From the NCBI GenBank assembly GCA_022711405.1, contig JAKLFC010000001.1:248001-312000 (forward strand): 64,000 nt of DNA. Direction: 5' to 3'. The position numbers were made by a program, and so were the translations under genes. The notes below the pieces were generated by a model. The model worked only from the letters and a program-made list of their open reading frames with translations. It was not told the DNA's origin and did no database searches. Every line of letters starts with the position of its first letter. Position 1 is the stretch's first letter. Origin of the DNA: Bacteroidota bacterium. GTDB taxonomy: Bacteria > Bacteroidota > Bacteroidia > Bacteroidales > JAGONC01. Shown here in pieces: positions 15,952 through 25,966 of this stretch.

Positions 15952-18102
15952 ATGTCTGGTAAATTATTGCTTATCGCTTGTCTTTGTTTTTCAATGCTTC
16001 TTAAGGCACAGGAATATGAACACTCTTACTCCATTTTTACCAACAGCTCCATGCCTGAAGATCATTTCTTCAGCCATACATCGTACACCGGCGGTTCAAC
16101 GATAGAGAGCAACAATGGTAAAATACCGGTAAGTGAAACGTTCTTTCATACTCCTGACAACGCCCTTGAATTGCGATACCGTAGTCATGCAGACGGGAAA
16201 TGGGATGCCACAGTTTACCGTTCAGGTAAGAGGGGAATGGATCACTTCGAAAAACCTGCATTTTTATCACTTTGGGTGTTTAGTCTATCTGAAACCATGA
16301 CTGAAAATGACCTTCCCCTGATTCGGTTGATGTCGGAAGACAGCAGCTTATCATCGGGTCTCAGCATTGTCACGCTGAATGCGAATGAGTGGCAACGCAT
16401 GTTGATACCCCTCGACCTGTTCGGAAATATTGACCGGGATCATCCTGAAAATACAATAGGTATCGTTTTTTCTCAGCAGGTAAATGCAGATGCGGAACTT
16501 CACACTCTCTATGTGGATGATATAGAGTTTATGGCCGAAAAACCAGCTCATTCAATTATCCTCAAACCAGAAATCAAGGATGCAAAAGGTTATGCCATGC
16601 ATGTCGATATTAACTGGCCACAGATCACCGATCCCAATGTCCACCTGGTAAAAATTTATCGTTCCTGCGATGGATCGATCTATCAGCCAGCAGGAATCCA
16701 GCAACCATTTATCAACCGTTTTGCCGATTTCACGGGAGAAACCGGAAAAAATTATTCGTACCTGATCACTTTTCTGAACAGCAGTTATGAAGAAAGTGAG
16801 TTTTCTGAACCGGTCAGTGCTTCAACCCGAGTGATGAGCAACGATGAGTTGCTGACGATGGTCCAGGAAACCTCGTTCCGCTATTACTGGGAAGGGTCAG
16901 AAGCTACCAGCGGCATGGCCAGGGAAAACATTCCCGGCCGGCACAACATGGTCGCAACAGGTGCTTCCGGCTTTGGGATCATGGCGCTCATCGTCGGAAC
17001 CGAAAGGGGATTCATTTCAAGGGAAGAGTCCGTCGAGCGCTTCTTAAAGATCCTCAGGTTTCTGGAAGGAGCACAAAAGTTTCATGGAGCCTTTCCACAT
17101 TTTATGGATGGTCCTTCCGGAAAGGTTGAACCCTTTTTCGGCCTCCGGGATAACGGTGCCGATCTTGTGGAGACTTCTTTTTTAATGGAGGGCATCCTTG
17201 CCGCCCGTCAGTATTTTTCAAGGGATGACGAACAGGAAAGGCTGATCAGGCAAAAGATAACAGGTATCTGGGAGGGTGTTGAATACGATTGGTTCCGGCG
17301 TTACCGGGATGGTGATTATCTTTTCTGGCACTGGTCCCCGGATCAGGGATGGATCATCGATCACCGGCTGATCGGCTGGAACGAGACCATGGTCGTTTAC
17401 CTGCTGGCCATCGCTTCTCCCACGCACCCTGTCCCTGCAAGCATGTACTACACCGGCTGGGCAAGTCAGGGCCATATCGCCCAAACATACCGGTCCCGCT
17501 GGGGACAATCCACCGATGGGGACATGTATACCAACGGTAATACATATTATGGAATCACACTGGATGTCGGCGTCAACAATGGCGGCCCGTTATTTTTTAC
17601 GCATTATTCCTATCTGGCATACGATCCTCATTTCATTACGGACCGGTATACGAATTATTTTGTTAATAATCAGAATATTGCAAAGATTAATTACCGTTAT
17701 TGCTTAAATAATCCAAAAGGATTTAAGGGGTACGGTGAGGATGGCTGGGGATTGACCGCCAGCGATGGGCCCTTTGATTACTCTGCTGACGAGCCGGTGA
17801 TCCGGCAGGATCACGGGAAGCTGACTCCCACCGGGGCTATCAGCTCTTTCCCTTATACCCCTGAAGAATCCATGAAGGCATTGAAGAACTATTATTTCAA
17901 CTATGGTCATTTTCTCTGGGGAGAATATGGATTCAGGGATGCCTTTAGCCTGACTGCAAACTGGTGCTCGGAGATCTATATGGGGCTCAACCAGGCTCCC
18001 ATGACCGTGATGATCGAGAATTACCGCACAGGACTCATCTGGAAGCTGTTCATGCAGGATCCGGAGATACAGGAGGGGCTCAGAAAGTTGGAAGCAGAAT
18101 GA
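15952..18102 (+). CDS. Secreted multidomain GH144-type beta-1,2-glucanase
   Basis: The frame is open from a TTG at 15922, but ATG 15952 gives a clean signal peptide (cleavage near 'LLKAQE'), so it is preferred, giving 716 residues. Residues about 25-190 form a jelly-roll carbohydrate-binding-like domain ending in 'LYVDDIEFM'. A fibronectin-III-like domain follows (about 200-290), then the GH144 barrel with 'ADLVETSFLMEG' (E407) and C-terminal 'MIENYRTGLIWK'. The layout equals that of the copy at 31.3-33.7 kb but without a T9SS tail, so it may stay in the periplasm. Its 3' end overlaps the convergent GH5 gene by 23 bases. Confidence 0.87.
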   Translation: MSGKLLLIACLCFSMLLKAQEYEHSYSIFTNSSMPEDHFFSHTSYTGGSTIESNNGKIPVSETFFHTPDNALELRYRSHADGKWDATVYRSGKRGMDHFEKPAFLSLWVFSLSETMTENDLPLIRLMSEDSSLSSGLSIVTLNANEWQRMLIPLDLFGNIDRDHPENTIGIVFSQQVNADAELHTLYVDDIEFMAEKPAHSIILKPEIKDAKGYAMHVDINWPQITDPNVHLVKIYRSCDGSIYQPAGIQQPFINRFADFTGETGKNYSYLITFLNSSYEESEFSEPVSASTRVMSNDELLTMVQETSFRYYWEGSEATSGMARENIPGRHNMVATGASGFGIMALIVGTERGFISREESVERFLKILRFLEGAQKFHGAFPHFMDGPSGKVEPFFGLRDNGADLVETSFLMEGILAARQYFSRDDEQERLIRQKITGIWEGVEYDWFRRYRDGDYLFWHWSPDQGWIIDHRLIGWNETMVVYLLAIASPTHPVPASMYYTGWASQGHIAQTYRSRWGQSTDGDMYTNGNTYYGITLDVGVNNGGPLFFTHYSYLAYDPHFITDRYTNYFVNNQNIAKINYRYCLNNPKGFKGYGEDGWGLTASDGPFDYSADEPVIRQDHGKLTPTGAISSFPYTPEESMKALKNYYFNYGHFLWGEYGFRDAFSLTANWCSEIYMGLNQAPMTVMIENYRTGLIWKLFMQDPEIQEGLRKLEAE

Positions 18103-20803
18103 TTTTCCTTGTCACATGACCTGATTCTGTCGAGAGATCCAGAAAGTAAATGCCGGGTTTGATCCGTGTGTTGTCAATCCGTTTACTGAAAGATAATGTA
18201 CTGGCAATTTCGTAATTGAAAATGGTATTCCCTTTCAAATCAAAGAGGGTACAGTTGACTGGAGTCCTCTCACAAAACTCAGCTTCCACTTGGAAATAGT
18301 CGTTGGAGGGATTGGGAAAGATCCGGATATCTTTCAGCTGGGGGATTTCATTTATATCTTCAAGTATATGGATCTCGAACCAGTTTATATTGTACTCTCC
18401 TGACAGGGAATACAACCTGAGCGTATAGTCTCCCTGGGGCAGGTTCATGGTAAATTCCTGGGTCGTCCATGCCTGCCAGCCTCCAGTTCCCTTGAAGTAA
18501 ATCGTTTTAACGGAGGTGAATTCATTTCCATTTCCCAACCGTATGGAAATGCTTCCGTTTGAATAAAGCGATGCCACGCGGAAACTGAATGCATATTCAC
18601 GGGGCCAGGGTACGGAGATGTAATAATCCAGGTAGTCTCCGTTGTTGGCATAACCTGTATTTTGTCCTCCACCGACATCTGAGCAATCTTCCAGCTGGAA
18701 GCCTGAGTTCACATCAAAATCCTCGGCCTGTATCAAGGCCGGAACAAGGATTCGTGTGGGTAAGTTATTGATAACTTGTTTGTTATAAAAGTTCTGCAAC
18801 AATTGCCCGCTGCTGACCACCGAATTGCCAGTGTATGAAATGGTCACTGTATTACCGTATCTGATCGTATCATTGAGCTGTATGATCACCCGGTAATCCA
18901 ATTCTGGATCGATGAAAAGGGTATCAATTTCGGACAGGTCTCCATTCACATCAACCTCAAAACCATGGTCTTCTTCAGTGAATGATGTTATTGGTTTATT
19001 GAGCGTCAGGATTATGGCGGTTCCTTCACCATTCGTCACCCCTGAAATGAATTCAAAAGGGACAGAATTCACAGAAACCGGGTCGAGAAAATTGAAAAAG
19101 CTGACATTTGATCCGCCTTGATCGAAATAGAATCTTATTCTGTTCTCACCGGCTGGGATAATGACATGTTCAATGGTTGATGAGAGCCAGCTTTGCCAGC
19201 CACCCGTGATTGGTAGCTGGTGCTGCGGGCAGACATCGGTTCCGTTTACCTCAAGATGTACAATACCCGGAGTTGATTGAGCGGCGGACCTTATGAGCAC
19301 CTGGTAGGCAGCTGCACTGTCGCTGTAAATAGTATATTGTAGCCATTCGTTGTCCTTCGTCCACCCGATATTGAAGCCATTACCGGCCGGATGATCATCG
19401 TAACACCGTTCAATGTCAACTCCGTCGTTACGATATAACCAGCCTTCGTTCCAGTTCGTATACACATTGGTGTTAAGACGGTAATTTGCCGTATCTGCAT
19501 CCCAGTATGCTGATGAGCATCTGCCAAGGTCATAGTCAGCCATGTTGACAGGGTCACTGACGGAGCGTATGTTGAACGGGATCGTGGATGCGCTGTGAGG
19601 CTGCCTTATCATGGCATCGATCACATCGCGCTGTACGGTGCAATTTTCAATACGATGATTATCGGCCCAGTCAAGTACGGCCATAAATGCCTGGTCAGCT
19701 GTCATGGTCGGAAAACCGGATTGCCAGAAAGATATCAGATCGTTATAGGTTGAGCTCTCAGGTACCATCAGCACATTATTGATCCCGGCTTTTTTCACCG
19801 GCCACCATGACCATCCGATCTTATTTTCCTCGGCAAGTTTAATCAGGTCGGTGAACCAGGAATTGGAATTTTCACCTGTTTCGCCCAGCCATATCGGCAT
19901 CTGGTGAGTATTTCTTAAATTGATCATCCACTGAATGGATTCCTGTGTGTTATAGTTCCAGTATTTATGAAAACTACAGACCATGTTATCATCCCAGGGA
20001 GGGGCCAGACCTGTGTAATCGTTGGCGAACCAGTTCCCTTCGATAATGATGATGTGGTTTGGGTCCACTTCACGGATCGCAGTGGTAATGTCAATATAGG
20101 TCTGCCGCAGCAGGGTTCCCCCGGGCAGGTCCCAGTTCGGTTCATTGATCAGGTCGTACCCACCCATCCATGGTTCCTCAGCGTATCGCCCGGCAAGTTT
20201 TTTCCACAACGCCACCGTCTTGCGCCGGTTTTCAGCACTTTCCCACAAAGACGGAAAATCAGGGTCGTAATCCGAGATGTTCCGGTCGTGCCCCTGTCCA
20301 CCCGGTGCACCATGAAGGTCCAGAATCAGATACATCTCATTGTCGCTGCACCAGGCGAGAAGGCTGTCGATGCGGACAAACCCATCTTCCATCCAGGTGT
20401 CCTGCCCCGTAACAGGTTCTTTCTCAATGGGAAGCGTGAACCACTTGTAGTGCATGGCGACCCTGACACTGTTGAATCCCCACACTTTCATGGAGTCAAC
20501 GTCCCTTCGGGTGAAATGATTGTTCAACCAGGTATCATAGAAGATTTCCGTATTTTGTTCCCCGATGGTTTCCGTAAGTAAATCCCGGAACTGCGTATGC
20601 GTACCGGCAAAATCGGCTGTTTTCATCATGTACCCCTCGTTCAGAAGCCAGTTTCCTGTTCCGATCCCCCGTAAGATCACTTCCGTGCCAGTTCCATCAT
20701 AAATGTATTTTCCACTGGCATGAAGATATCCCTGGGCAAAGGATTCCGATGGAAAAATAATGGACAGTAAGGATGTCAAAAAGTAAAAGATCCGTTTATT
20801 CAT
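18080..20803 (-). CDS. Secreted GH5 glycanase with two CBM6-like modules and T9SS tail
   Basis: The start ATG 20803 (signal peptide 'MNKRIFYF...SFAQ') is chosen over upstream in-frame codons, giving 907 residues. The GH5 domain (about 20-370) has acid/base E221 in 'LINEPNW' and nucleophile E308 in 'WLGETGEN'. CBM6-like modules follow at about 400-565 ('NEGWLYRNDGVDIE', 'WLQYTI') and about 675-800 ('QAEDFD', 'GDYLDYYI'), separated by an Ig-like stretch. The last 80 residues form a type A T9SS sorting domain ('RIFPNPSNDYF'). It is probably cell-surface or released. GH5 covers many beta-glucan activities, so the linkage it cuts is open. Confidence 0.85.
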   Translation of the reverse strand: MNKRIFYFLTSLLSIIFPSESFAQGYLHASGKYIYDGTGTEVILRGIGTGNWLLNEGYMMKTADFAGTHTQFRDLLTETIGEQNTEIFYDTWLNNHFTRRDVDSMKVWGFNSVRVAMHYKWFTLPIEKEPVTGQDTWMEDGFVRIDSLLAWCSDNEMYLILDLHGAPGGQGHDRNISDYDPDFPSLWESAENRRKTVALWKKLAGRYAEEPWMGGYDLINEPNWDLPGGTLLRQTYIDITTAIREVDPNHIIIIEGNWFANDYTGLAPPWDDNMVCSFHKYWNYNTQESIQWMINLRNTHQMPIWLGETGENSNSWFTDLIKLAEENKIGWSWWPVKKAGINNVLMVPESSTYNDLISFWQSGFPTMTADQAFMAVLDWADNHRIENCTVQRDVIDAMIRQPHSASTIPFNIRSVSDPVNMADYDLGRCSSAYWDADTANYRLNTNVYTNWNEGWLYRNDGVDIERCYDDHPAGNGFNIGWTKDNEWLQYTIYSDSAAAYQVLIRSAAQSTPGIVHLEVNGTDVCPQHQLPITGGWQSWLSSTIEHVIIPAGENRIRFYFDQGGSNVSFFNFLDPVSVNSVPFEFISGVTNGEGTAIILTLNKPITSFTEEDHGFEVDVNGDLSEIDTLFIDPELDYRVIIQLNDTIRYGNTVTISYTGNSVVSSGQLLQNFYNKQVINNLPTRILVPALIQAEDFDVNSGFQLEDCSDVGGGQNTGYANNGDYLDYYISVPWPREYAFSFRVASLYSNGSISIRLGNGNEFTSVKTIYFKGTGGWQAWTTQEFTMNLPQGDYTLRLYSLSGEYNINWFEIHILEDINEIPQLKDIRIFPNPSNDYFQVEAEFCERTPVNCTLFDLKGNTIFNYEIASTLSFSKRIDNTRIKPGIYFLDLSTESGHVTRKIILLPTF

Positions 20804-20886
20804 GGTATGATGATTTGATTTGCCTGATGACAGGCAAACAGGAACAGAAGAAATCACAGGCTGAATACGAAATGATCCGGGGAGTA

Positions 20887-21225
20887 TCAGTTCAGCGATT
20901 TGAGGTTCTCCAGTGCTTCGGGTGTGTATTTATGCACATTCCCCACGATGCTGCACGTCTCCAGCAGCTCACATTCGGCACAGGTCTGAAATCCTTTAGA
21001 CCTGGCACATAGCCTTATTTCGCATGTTTCGACATGAGAAATTTTTACACCGGGCTCCCTGCAGCCGGTGCAATTAATCATTTCAGGAGTAATGCCTGAT
21101 GCATTGTACTCTGTGGTCCATTTTTCAGCAGTTTTCGCACGCAGGTCATCATCATTGGCCATCGTGGCGATGTAGGCATCACAGGTGGCACAGTTCAATC
21201 CACAGCAGGAGATTAGTTTTTTCAT
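20887..21225 (-). CDS. DUF3795 cysteine-rich protein
   Basis: A 112-residue small protein with paired cysteines ('CCGLNCATCDAY', 'CTGCREPG', 'CEIRLCARSKGFQTCAECELLETC'), characteristic of DUF3795 (PF12675). The cysteine spacing suggests zinc or another metal site. ATG 21225 is preferred to the TTG at 21234. No function is established. It lies upstream of the GH5 gene on the same strand but is separated from the phosphatase gene behind it by about 50 bases. Confidence 0.82.
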   Translation of the reverse strand: MKKLISCCGLNCATCDAYIATMANDDDLRAKTAEKWTTEYNASGITPEMINCTGCREPGVKISHVETCEIRLCARSKGFQTCAECELLETCSIVGNVHKYTPEALENLKSLN

Positions 21226-21275
21226 ATTTTTCAATTAATGAGTACAAAAGTATTCATTTCCTGGTTTTCGGGATC

Positions 21276-22667
21276 CTACTTCATCACTTTATCTATGACA
21301 ATTATAGTGATATCATCTTCAAAGGATTGTTTATGCGTTCTGCCTGACCAGGCTTCCAACTGGCCAGTGAAATTGTCGATTACCGAGCGAGCTGTATCGG
21401 AGGCATGTGTTTCGAAAAAAGAGGTCAGACGTTTTATTCCATAGAGCTCTCCTGTTTTATTACTCGCCTCGGTGATCCCATCGGTGTAAAGAACAAGCCT
21501 GTCGCTTTCCCCTATGTGAATGGTCTCATTCGTGTACGATGCGTTCGGGATGGGGCCTATTGCAGTCCCATGGAGAGAACATGTTTGCCACTGTTTCTCC
21601 TTTGATTTCCAGAGGAGGGGGGGCGGATGTCCAGCATTTGCGTAACGAAATTCTCCATTGTCAATGTCGATGTAGATACAACATGCCGTGATGAAAGAGT
21701 ATTCCATGTTTCCCTGCAGTATAGTGTTGATCTCTGTAAGCACCTTGGCAGGGTCGGGCAGGTGTTTCATCTGGGATGTAAAAGCTATCTTAAGCATCGA
21801 GGCAATTAATGCAGCCCCGACCCCATGTCCTGATACATCGGCAATTAAGATACCGACATTGTCCTCTTCATCGGTTTGGATATCATAAAAGTCACCCGCA
21901 ACAGTGGACATCGGAATATATTTCGCAGCGAATTCTACTCTCCCGGGCAACGGAAGTCCGGCAGGAAGAATGGCGTATTGAATTCGCCTGGCTATTTCTA
22001 TCTCCTGCTCGATAGCAAGCAGTTTTTTTTCACCAGTGAAGAAGTGATGTCCGGCAATAAAGGCCAGGCCAATGGAAAATATCAGTAGACCCGTATGCTC
22101 GAGATGGATTTCCCAGGGGAGGAAGCCCATAAAGGTCATTTGATCATGTCCTATTGTTACCAGGAGGATGATGAAAACGATCCGAATGACCTTGAGTTCG
22201 ATATCATGCTTCCTTTTGATGAAAACAAGATTAATAGCCCACACAAGACACCACAGAATCACCGCAACCGGATGGTAGGAAGGAGTACTTATGGAAACTT
22301 CGCGGAACAGATCCAAAGCAATAACGACCAAGGCATAAGCCACGACGGTGCGGAAAACCCACAACATCGAATTGTAGATTCCGGATCCGAAGTAGAGGAC
22401 AAAAAAGGCAGCTATCGGAATCGCAATGAGATAGGAGAGCAGTCTTTCGAAATAGGGCTGTGTGAAGGGAAATCCTACCAGTACCTGCATTGTCGGTGTC
22501 TGTGCAAGCCAGCGTATCCCGTAAATCAAACAGAAGAGACCGAAACTGAGCAGTGATAGTTCCTTTCTTTTCCAGCGATAAATCACGATAGCAATGGCAA
22601 TCAACCCGACAAACGTGATGAACATTCCGTTTGTGATACCCCAGAATTCGGTTTCGAAAATATTCAT
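21276..22667 (-). CDS. Membrane-bound SpoIIE/PP2C-type serine phosphatase
   Basis: A 463-residue protein. The first 210 residues hold about seven hydrophobic segments, forming a membrane sensor region. A short helical linker ('EQEIEIARRIQYAILP') typical of RsbU/SpoIIE proteins follows, then a PP2C-like domain with metal-binding acidic residues in 'VAGDFYDI', 'IADVSGHGVGAALIASM' and 'YTDGITEA'. Such proteins usually dephosphorylate an anti-sigma-factor antagonist; no partner gene is visible here. Its start overlaps the stop of the VOC lipoprotein gene by four bases (ATGA), so the two are translationally coupled. Confidence 0.88.
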   Translation of the reverse strand: MNIFETEFWGITNGMFITFVGLIAIAIVIYRWKRKELSLLSFGLFCLIYGIRWLAQTPTMQVLVGFPFTQPYFERLLSYLIAIPIAAFFVLYFGSGIYNSMLWVFRTVVAYALVVIALDLFREVSISTPSYHPVAVILWCLVWAINLVFIKRKHDIELKVIRIVFIILLVTIGHDQMTFMGFLPWEIHLEHTGLLIFSIGLAFIAGHHFFTGEKKLLAIEQEIEIARRIQYAILPAGLPLPGRVEFAAKYIPMSTVAGDFYDIQTDEEDNVGILIADVSGHGVGAALIASMLKIAFTSQMKHLPDPAKVLTEINTILQGNMEYSFITACCIYIDIDNGEFRYANAGHPPPLLWKSKEKQWQTCSLHGTAIGPIPNASYTNETIHIGESDRLVLYTDGITEASNKTGELYGIKRLTSFFETHASDTARSVIDNFTGQLEAWSGRTHKQSFEDDITIIVIDKVMK

Positions 22668-23206
22668 TTTGTGGTCGGACCTCCCATTTTTGTAAGCACG
22701 CTGTCAACAGGTTCCCAGAGCTCGATCTTGTTGCCTTCCATGTCCATAATGTGAACGAATTTTCCGTATTCATAACGTTCAATTGTATCCACCACGGTCA
22801 CTCCTTTGGCTTTCAGCCTGGTAACAAGACCTTCAATGTTCTGTACACGGTAATTTATCATGAACTCCCTTGTAGACGGCGCAAAATATTCATGGCCCTT
22901 TTTAAATGGACTCCATTGCAGGTAATTAATCTCCTCCGGCCGGTTTGCGTTTCTGAATTCAAAACTCGATCCCCATTCATTGACGGCAAGTCCCAGGTTT
23001 ACCGCATACCATTCCCTGAGTTTGGAGGGATCATCCGAAAAAAAGAAGATACCCCCGATTCCGGTCACTTTGGGAATCGTATCATCCGCTGAATTCACAT
23101 TCCCAGCAGCATAGTTGTTATCCTTTATCTCGTCCGTTTTTGTATGGGTCGTATGACAGGATATCAGTAAGTTCAAAAAGAGGAAAAGGATGGTAATTCG
23201 TTTCAT
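22664..23206 (-). CDS. VOC-family (glyoxalase-like) lipoprotein
   Basis: A 180-residue protein. The N-terminus has a lipoprotein signal with lipobox 'LLISC'. From about residue 45 there is one vicinal-oxygen-chelate domain ('IGGIFFFSDDP', 'WYAVNLGL', 'IMDMEGNKIELWEP'), including the final metal-site glutamate. Periplasmic lipid-anchored VOC proteins are unusual compared with cytoplasmic glyoxalases. It is translationally coupled to the downstream phosphatase gene. Substrate unknown. Confidence 0.82.
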   Translation of the reverse strand: MKRITILFLFLNLLISCHTTHTKTDEIKDNNYAAGNVNSADDTIPKVTGIGGIFFFSDDPSKLREWYAVNLGLAVNEWGSSFEFRNANRPEEINYLQWSPFKKGHEYFAPSTREFMINYRVQNIEGLVTRLKAKGVTVVDTIERYEYGKFVHIMDMEGNKIELWEPVDSVLTKMGGPTTK

Positions 23207-23373
23207 TGTATCGGCAAATTTTCACCATAAACGCTACTGATCAGTAAAAAAGGAAGCAATTATCCATGCGTTACACCCGTAAAATTACAGAGATTTTAAT
23301 TCGTGGATCATTGTTGACCAATTATAATCCATATACTACCACTTGACAATAATTCTTTTAATTGCATCCTCTA

Positions 23374-23406
23374 TTGCCTCAAACTCATTCAAATTGACTA
23401 AATTTG
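23374..23406 (+). promoter_or_regulatory. Bacteroidota-type promoter before the GH31 gene
   Basis: The -7 box TAAATTTG (23399-23406) matches TAnnTTTG, with a TTG (23374-23376) 22 bases upstream. It lies 36 bases before ATG 23443, which argues against the TTG start at 23404. Confidence 0.6.
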
Positions 23407-23442
23407 ACATTCCAATACCTTCATATATTCACCTTACCCTCT

Positions 23443-25950
23443 ATGAAATATCTTTCCAGCCATCGGCTTCTGTTCATATTGATTTCGTTCATCCTGGCTA
23501 TTTCGGCCACCACCGCCCAGGTCACCAGCATCGGCCCCATTATCGACTGGAAACATACGATCTCCGGACTTGAAGGCAGGACTGTGAACGCGTGGTTCAG
23601 GATTCAGGTTTGCAATGATCACGTTATCCGGGTGAGGGTATCATTGGACCAGGATATGAATGACTTCTCCTATGTGCTGTTGGATCAGGAAAATCAGGAG
23701 CTCACCGAATTCTCACTGAAAACGATTGGCAGCCATTCTCTCCTGCTGGAAACTGATGCCATCGACGTAGAAATCGAAAAAACGCCTGCCTTCCGGGTGA
23801 TCTTCCGAAATAAGAATGGGAAAGTGATCAACGAGGATGTTCCGGGGCAGGGATTCGGGACCAGCTTTATCGGACAGAGGTCAACATTGTACAAAAAGCT
23901 TTTTCCGGATGAACGTTTTGTGGGACTGGGTGAGGTGCTGGGCAACCTCGACAAGCGAGGTATGGCGTTTACGTTGAACAATACGGATACCTACAAATAC
24001 GGCGATCCACGGTTGCCGATGTATGTCAGCATCCCTTTTTATATCGGGATCCATGACGGAGAAGCGTACGGTCTGTTTTATCACAACAGCTACCGTACTT
24101 TTTTCAATTTTGGTGTATCTGCACCTGATTTTGCCTCCATCACTGCGGAGGGCGGCGATGTGGACTATTTTTTTATCTATGATGATGATATCGGGAAGAT
24201 CCTTTACCAATATACTACCATGACCGGCCGGATGCCGCTGCCGCCCCTCTGGAGTCTGGGCTATCACCAGAGCCGCTGCAGCTATTTTCCACAGCAGAAT
24301 GTAAAAATTCTGGCAGAAATTTTTCGTGCAAAGAACATCCCCATTGATTGCATTGTGCTGGACGCAGATTACCTTCATGAGTATGAACCGTTTCGTATTA
24401 ATATACAACGTTTTCCCGACCTGCCTGGGCTGACCGCGTACCTGAAATCATTGAATCTGGAGGTGACAGCCTCCGTGAATCCGGGCATTAAGCTGGATTC
24501 TTCCTACCATGCCTATCTGGATGGTCTGGAAAATGATGTTTTTGTGAAATACTCAGACGGAAGCCTTTATACCGCAGATATTGCCCCCAGTACGAATCAT
24601 TTTGTCGATTTTACGAATCCCCGGGCGCGTGAATGGTGGATAGATCACATGAGATTCCTGCCCGAAAATGGCATCCATGGCTACTGGAACGACATGAATG
24701 AACCCGCGGTGGGAGGGAGTTACCTGCCGGATAACCTCTGGTTCGATTTCGACGGTCACGGAGCCAGTGCACTGGAAGCAAAGAACCTGTATGGGATGCT
24801 GATGGCCCGCAGCAGTTTTGAATCGGCACTGAAATACGGTGGCGACAGCCGACCCTTTGTGCTCACACGCTCCGGATTTGCGGGGGTTCAACGTTATGCA
24901 GCCGTCTGGACCGGCGACAACACAGCCAAGGATGAGTATCTGCTGGGTGGCGCTCTGCTGAACGCACAACTGGGTCTATCAGGACTTCCTTTTGTTGGGG
25001 ACGACATCGGAGGTTATATTGGAAATACCCCCAAAGATCTGTTCATCCGGTGGATCCAGGTGGGTGTGTTCGAACCTTTTACACGTAACCATAAGGAAGC
25101 CTTTGCACTGGCCAATGAGCCCTGGAGCTATGGCGAGGAGGCGGAAGCCATTGCCAGGGAATTCATCGGATTTCGTTACAGGCTGATGCCATATCTCTAT
25201 TCCAAATTCTTCGAGGCCACCCGCACCGGGATGCCCATTGTGAGAAGCCTGTGCATAAATGATCCCTTCGTTGACCAGGTATATGATCATTTGTACCAGT
25301 ACCAGTTCTTGTGCGGTGATGCCATCCTGGTGGTGCCGGTGACAAGCTCAGAGAAAATCAAGAAATTCTACTTGCCGCAAGGGATGTGGTACGACATGTT
25401 ATCCGATGAGTTGCTGGAAGGAAATCAGGAACTTATGCGGCAATGTCCGATCCATGAAATACCGCTTTTCGTGAAGGCCTCCTCCGTGATCCCGATGCAA
25501 AGCCTTATTCAGTCCACAAAAGAAAAACCTGGCGATACGCTTTTTGTTCATTTTTATCATGGACCTGAATCCCATGACTTTGACTATTATGAAGATGACG
25601 GGATTACCATGGATTACAGGGTGGGAGATTATTTCAGGCGAATCATCCGTCTGGATCCTGAAAACGACCGGGTGGTCTTTTCGCCGGTGGAAGGGAATTA
25701 TCAGACCACATTTAAATTCATCCAGTGCCTCTTTCATGGTTTCGATGGAAAAATGAACGAGATCAAGGTGAACGGACAGGCGCTAGCTTTATCCCGCGGA
25801 TATTCTCCCTTGCTGGATGGATTACGGTATCTGGAGGATCTTTATGATCCTGATTATTATAAATCGTTGATAAATAGCGGGGTAAGGAGGAGTGTTCTGG
25901 TCACCACCTTTTCAAATGTTGTAGAAGAAATAATATTAACATGGCAATGA
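23443..25950 (+). CDS. Secreted GH31 alpha-glucosidase-like enzyme
   Basis: An 835-residue protein with a signal peptide (cleavage near 'ATTAQ'). It has the full GH31 layout: an N-terminal beta-sandwich, a TIM barrel with nucleophile D417 in 'YWNDMNEPAVGG' and acid/base D492 in 'WTGDNTA', then C-terminal beta domains ('DYYEDDG'). GH31 enzymes mostly cleave alpha-glucosides or alpha-xylosides, which is unexpected in a beta-1,2-glucan locus and hints at a substrate with alpha-linked side groups or at a mixed locus. It is followed 16 bases later by the GH43-like gene and likely heads an operon with it, the SGNH and GH3 genes. Confidence 0.9.
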   Translation: MKYLSSHRLLFILISFILAISATTAQVTSIGPIIDWKHTISGLEGRTVNAWFRIQVCNDHVIRVRVSLDQDMNDFSYVLLDQENQELTEFSLKTIGSHSLLLETDAIDVEIEKTPAFRVIFRNKNGKVINEDVPGQGFGTSFIGQRSTLYKKLFPDERFVGLGEVLGNLDKRGMAFTLNNTDTYKYGDPRLPMYVSIPFYIGIHDGEAYGLFYHNSYRTFFNFGVSAPDFASITAEGGDVDYFFIYDDDIGKILYQYTTMTGRMPLPPLWSLGYHQSRCSYFPQQNVKILAEIFRAKNIPIDCIVLDADYLHEYEPFRINIQRFPDLPGLTAYLKSLNLEVTASVNPGIKLDSSYHAYLDGLENDVFVKYSDGSLYTADIAPSTNHFVDFTNPRAREWWIDHMRFLPENGIHGYWNDMNEPAVGGSYLPDNLWFDFDGHGASALEAKNLYGMLMARSSFESALKYGGDSRPFVLTRSGFAGVQRYAAVWTGDNTAKDEYLLGGALLNAQLGLSGLPFVGDDIGGYIGNTPKDLFIRWIQVGVFEPFTRNHKEAFALANEPWSYGEEAEAIAREFIGFRYRLMPYLYSKFFEATRTGMPIVRSLCINDPFVDQVYDHLYQYQFLCGDAILVVPVTSSEKIKKFYLPQGMWYDMLSDELLEGNQELMRQCPIHEIPLFVKASSVIPMQSLIQSTKEKPGDTLFVHFYHGPESHDFDYYEDDGITMDYRVGDYFRRIIRLDPENDRVVFSPVEGNYQTTFKFIQCLFHGFDGKMNEIKVNGQALALSRGYSPLLDGLRYLEDLYDPDYYKSLINSGVRRSVLVTTFSNVVEEIILTWQ

Positions 25951-25966
25951 TGCCATATTTTTATAG

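Noticed and set aside
14478-18102. Label of alpha-acting glucoamylase for the PF10091 proteins
   Set aside because: That is the old name of the family; characterised members cut beta-1,2-glucan, and the GH94/GH35/GH3 neighbours agree.
19967-20581. 204-codon plus-strand frame opposite the GH5 gene
   Set aside because: Antisense to conserved GH5 catalytic sequence; no family match.
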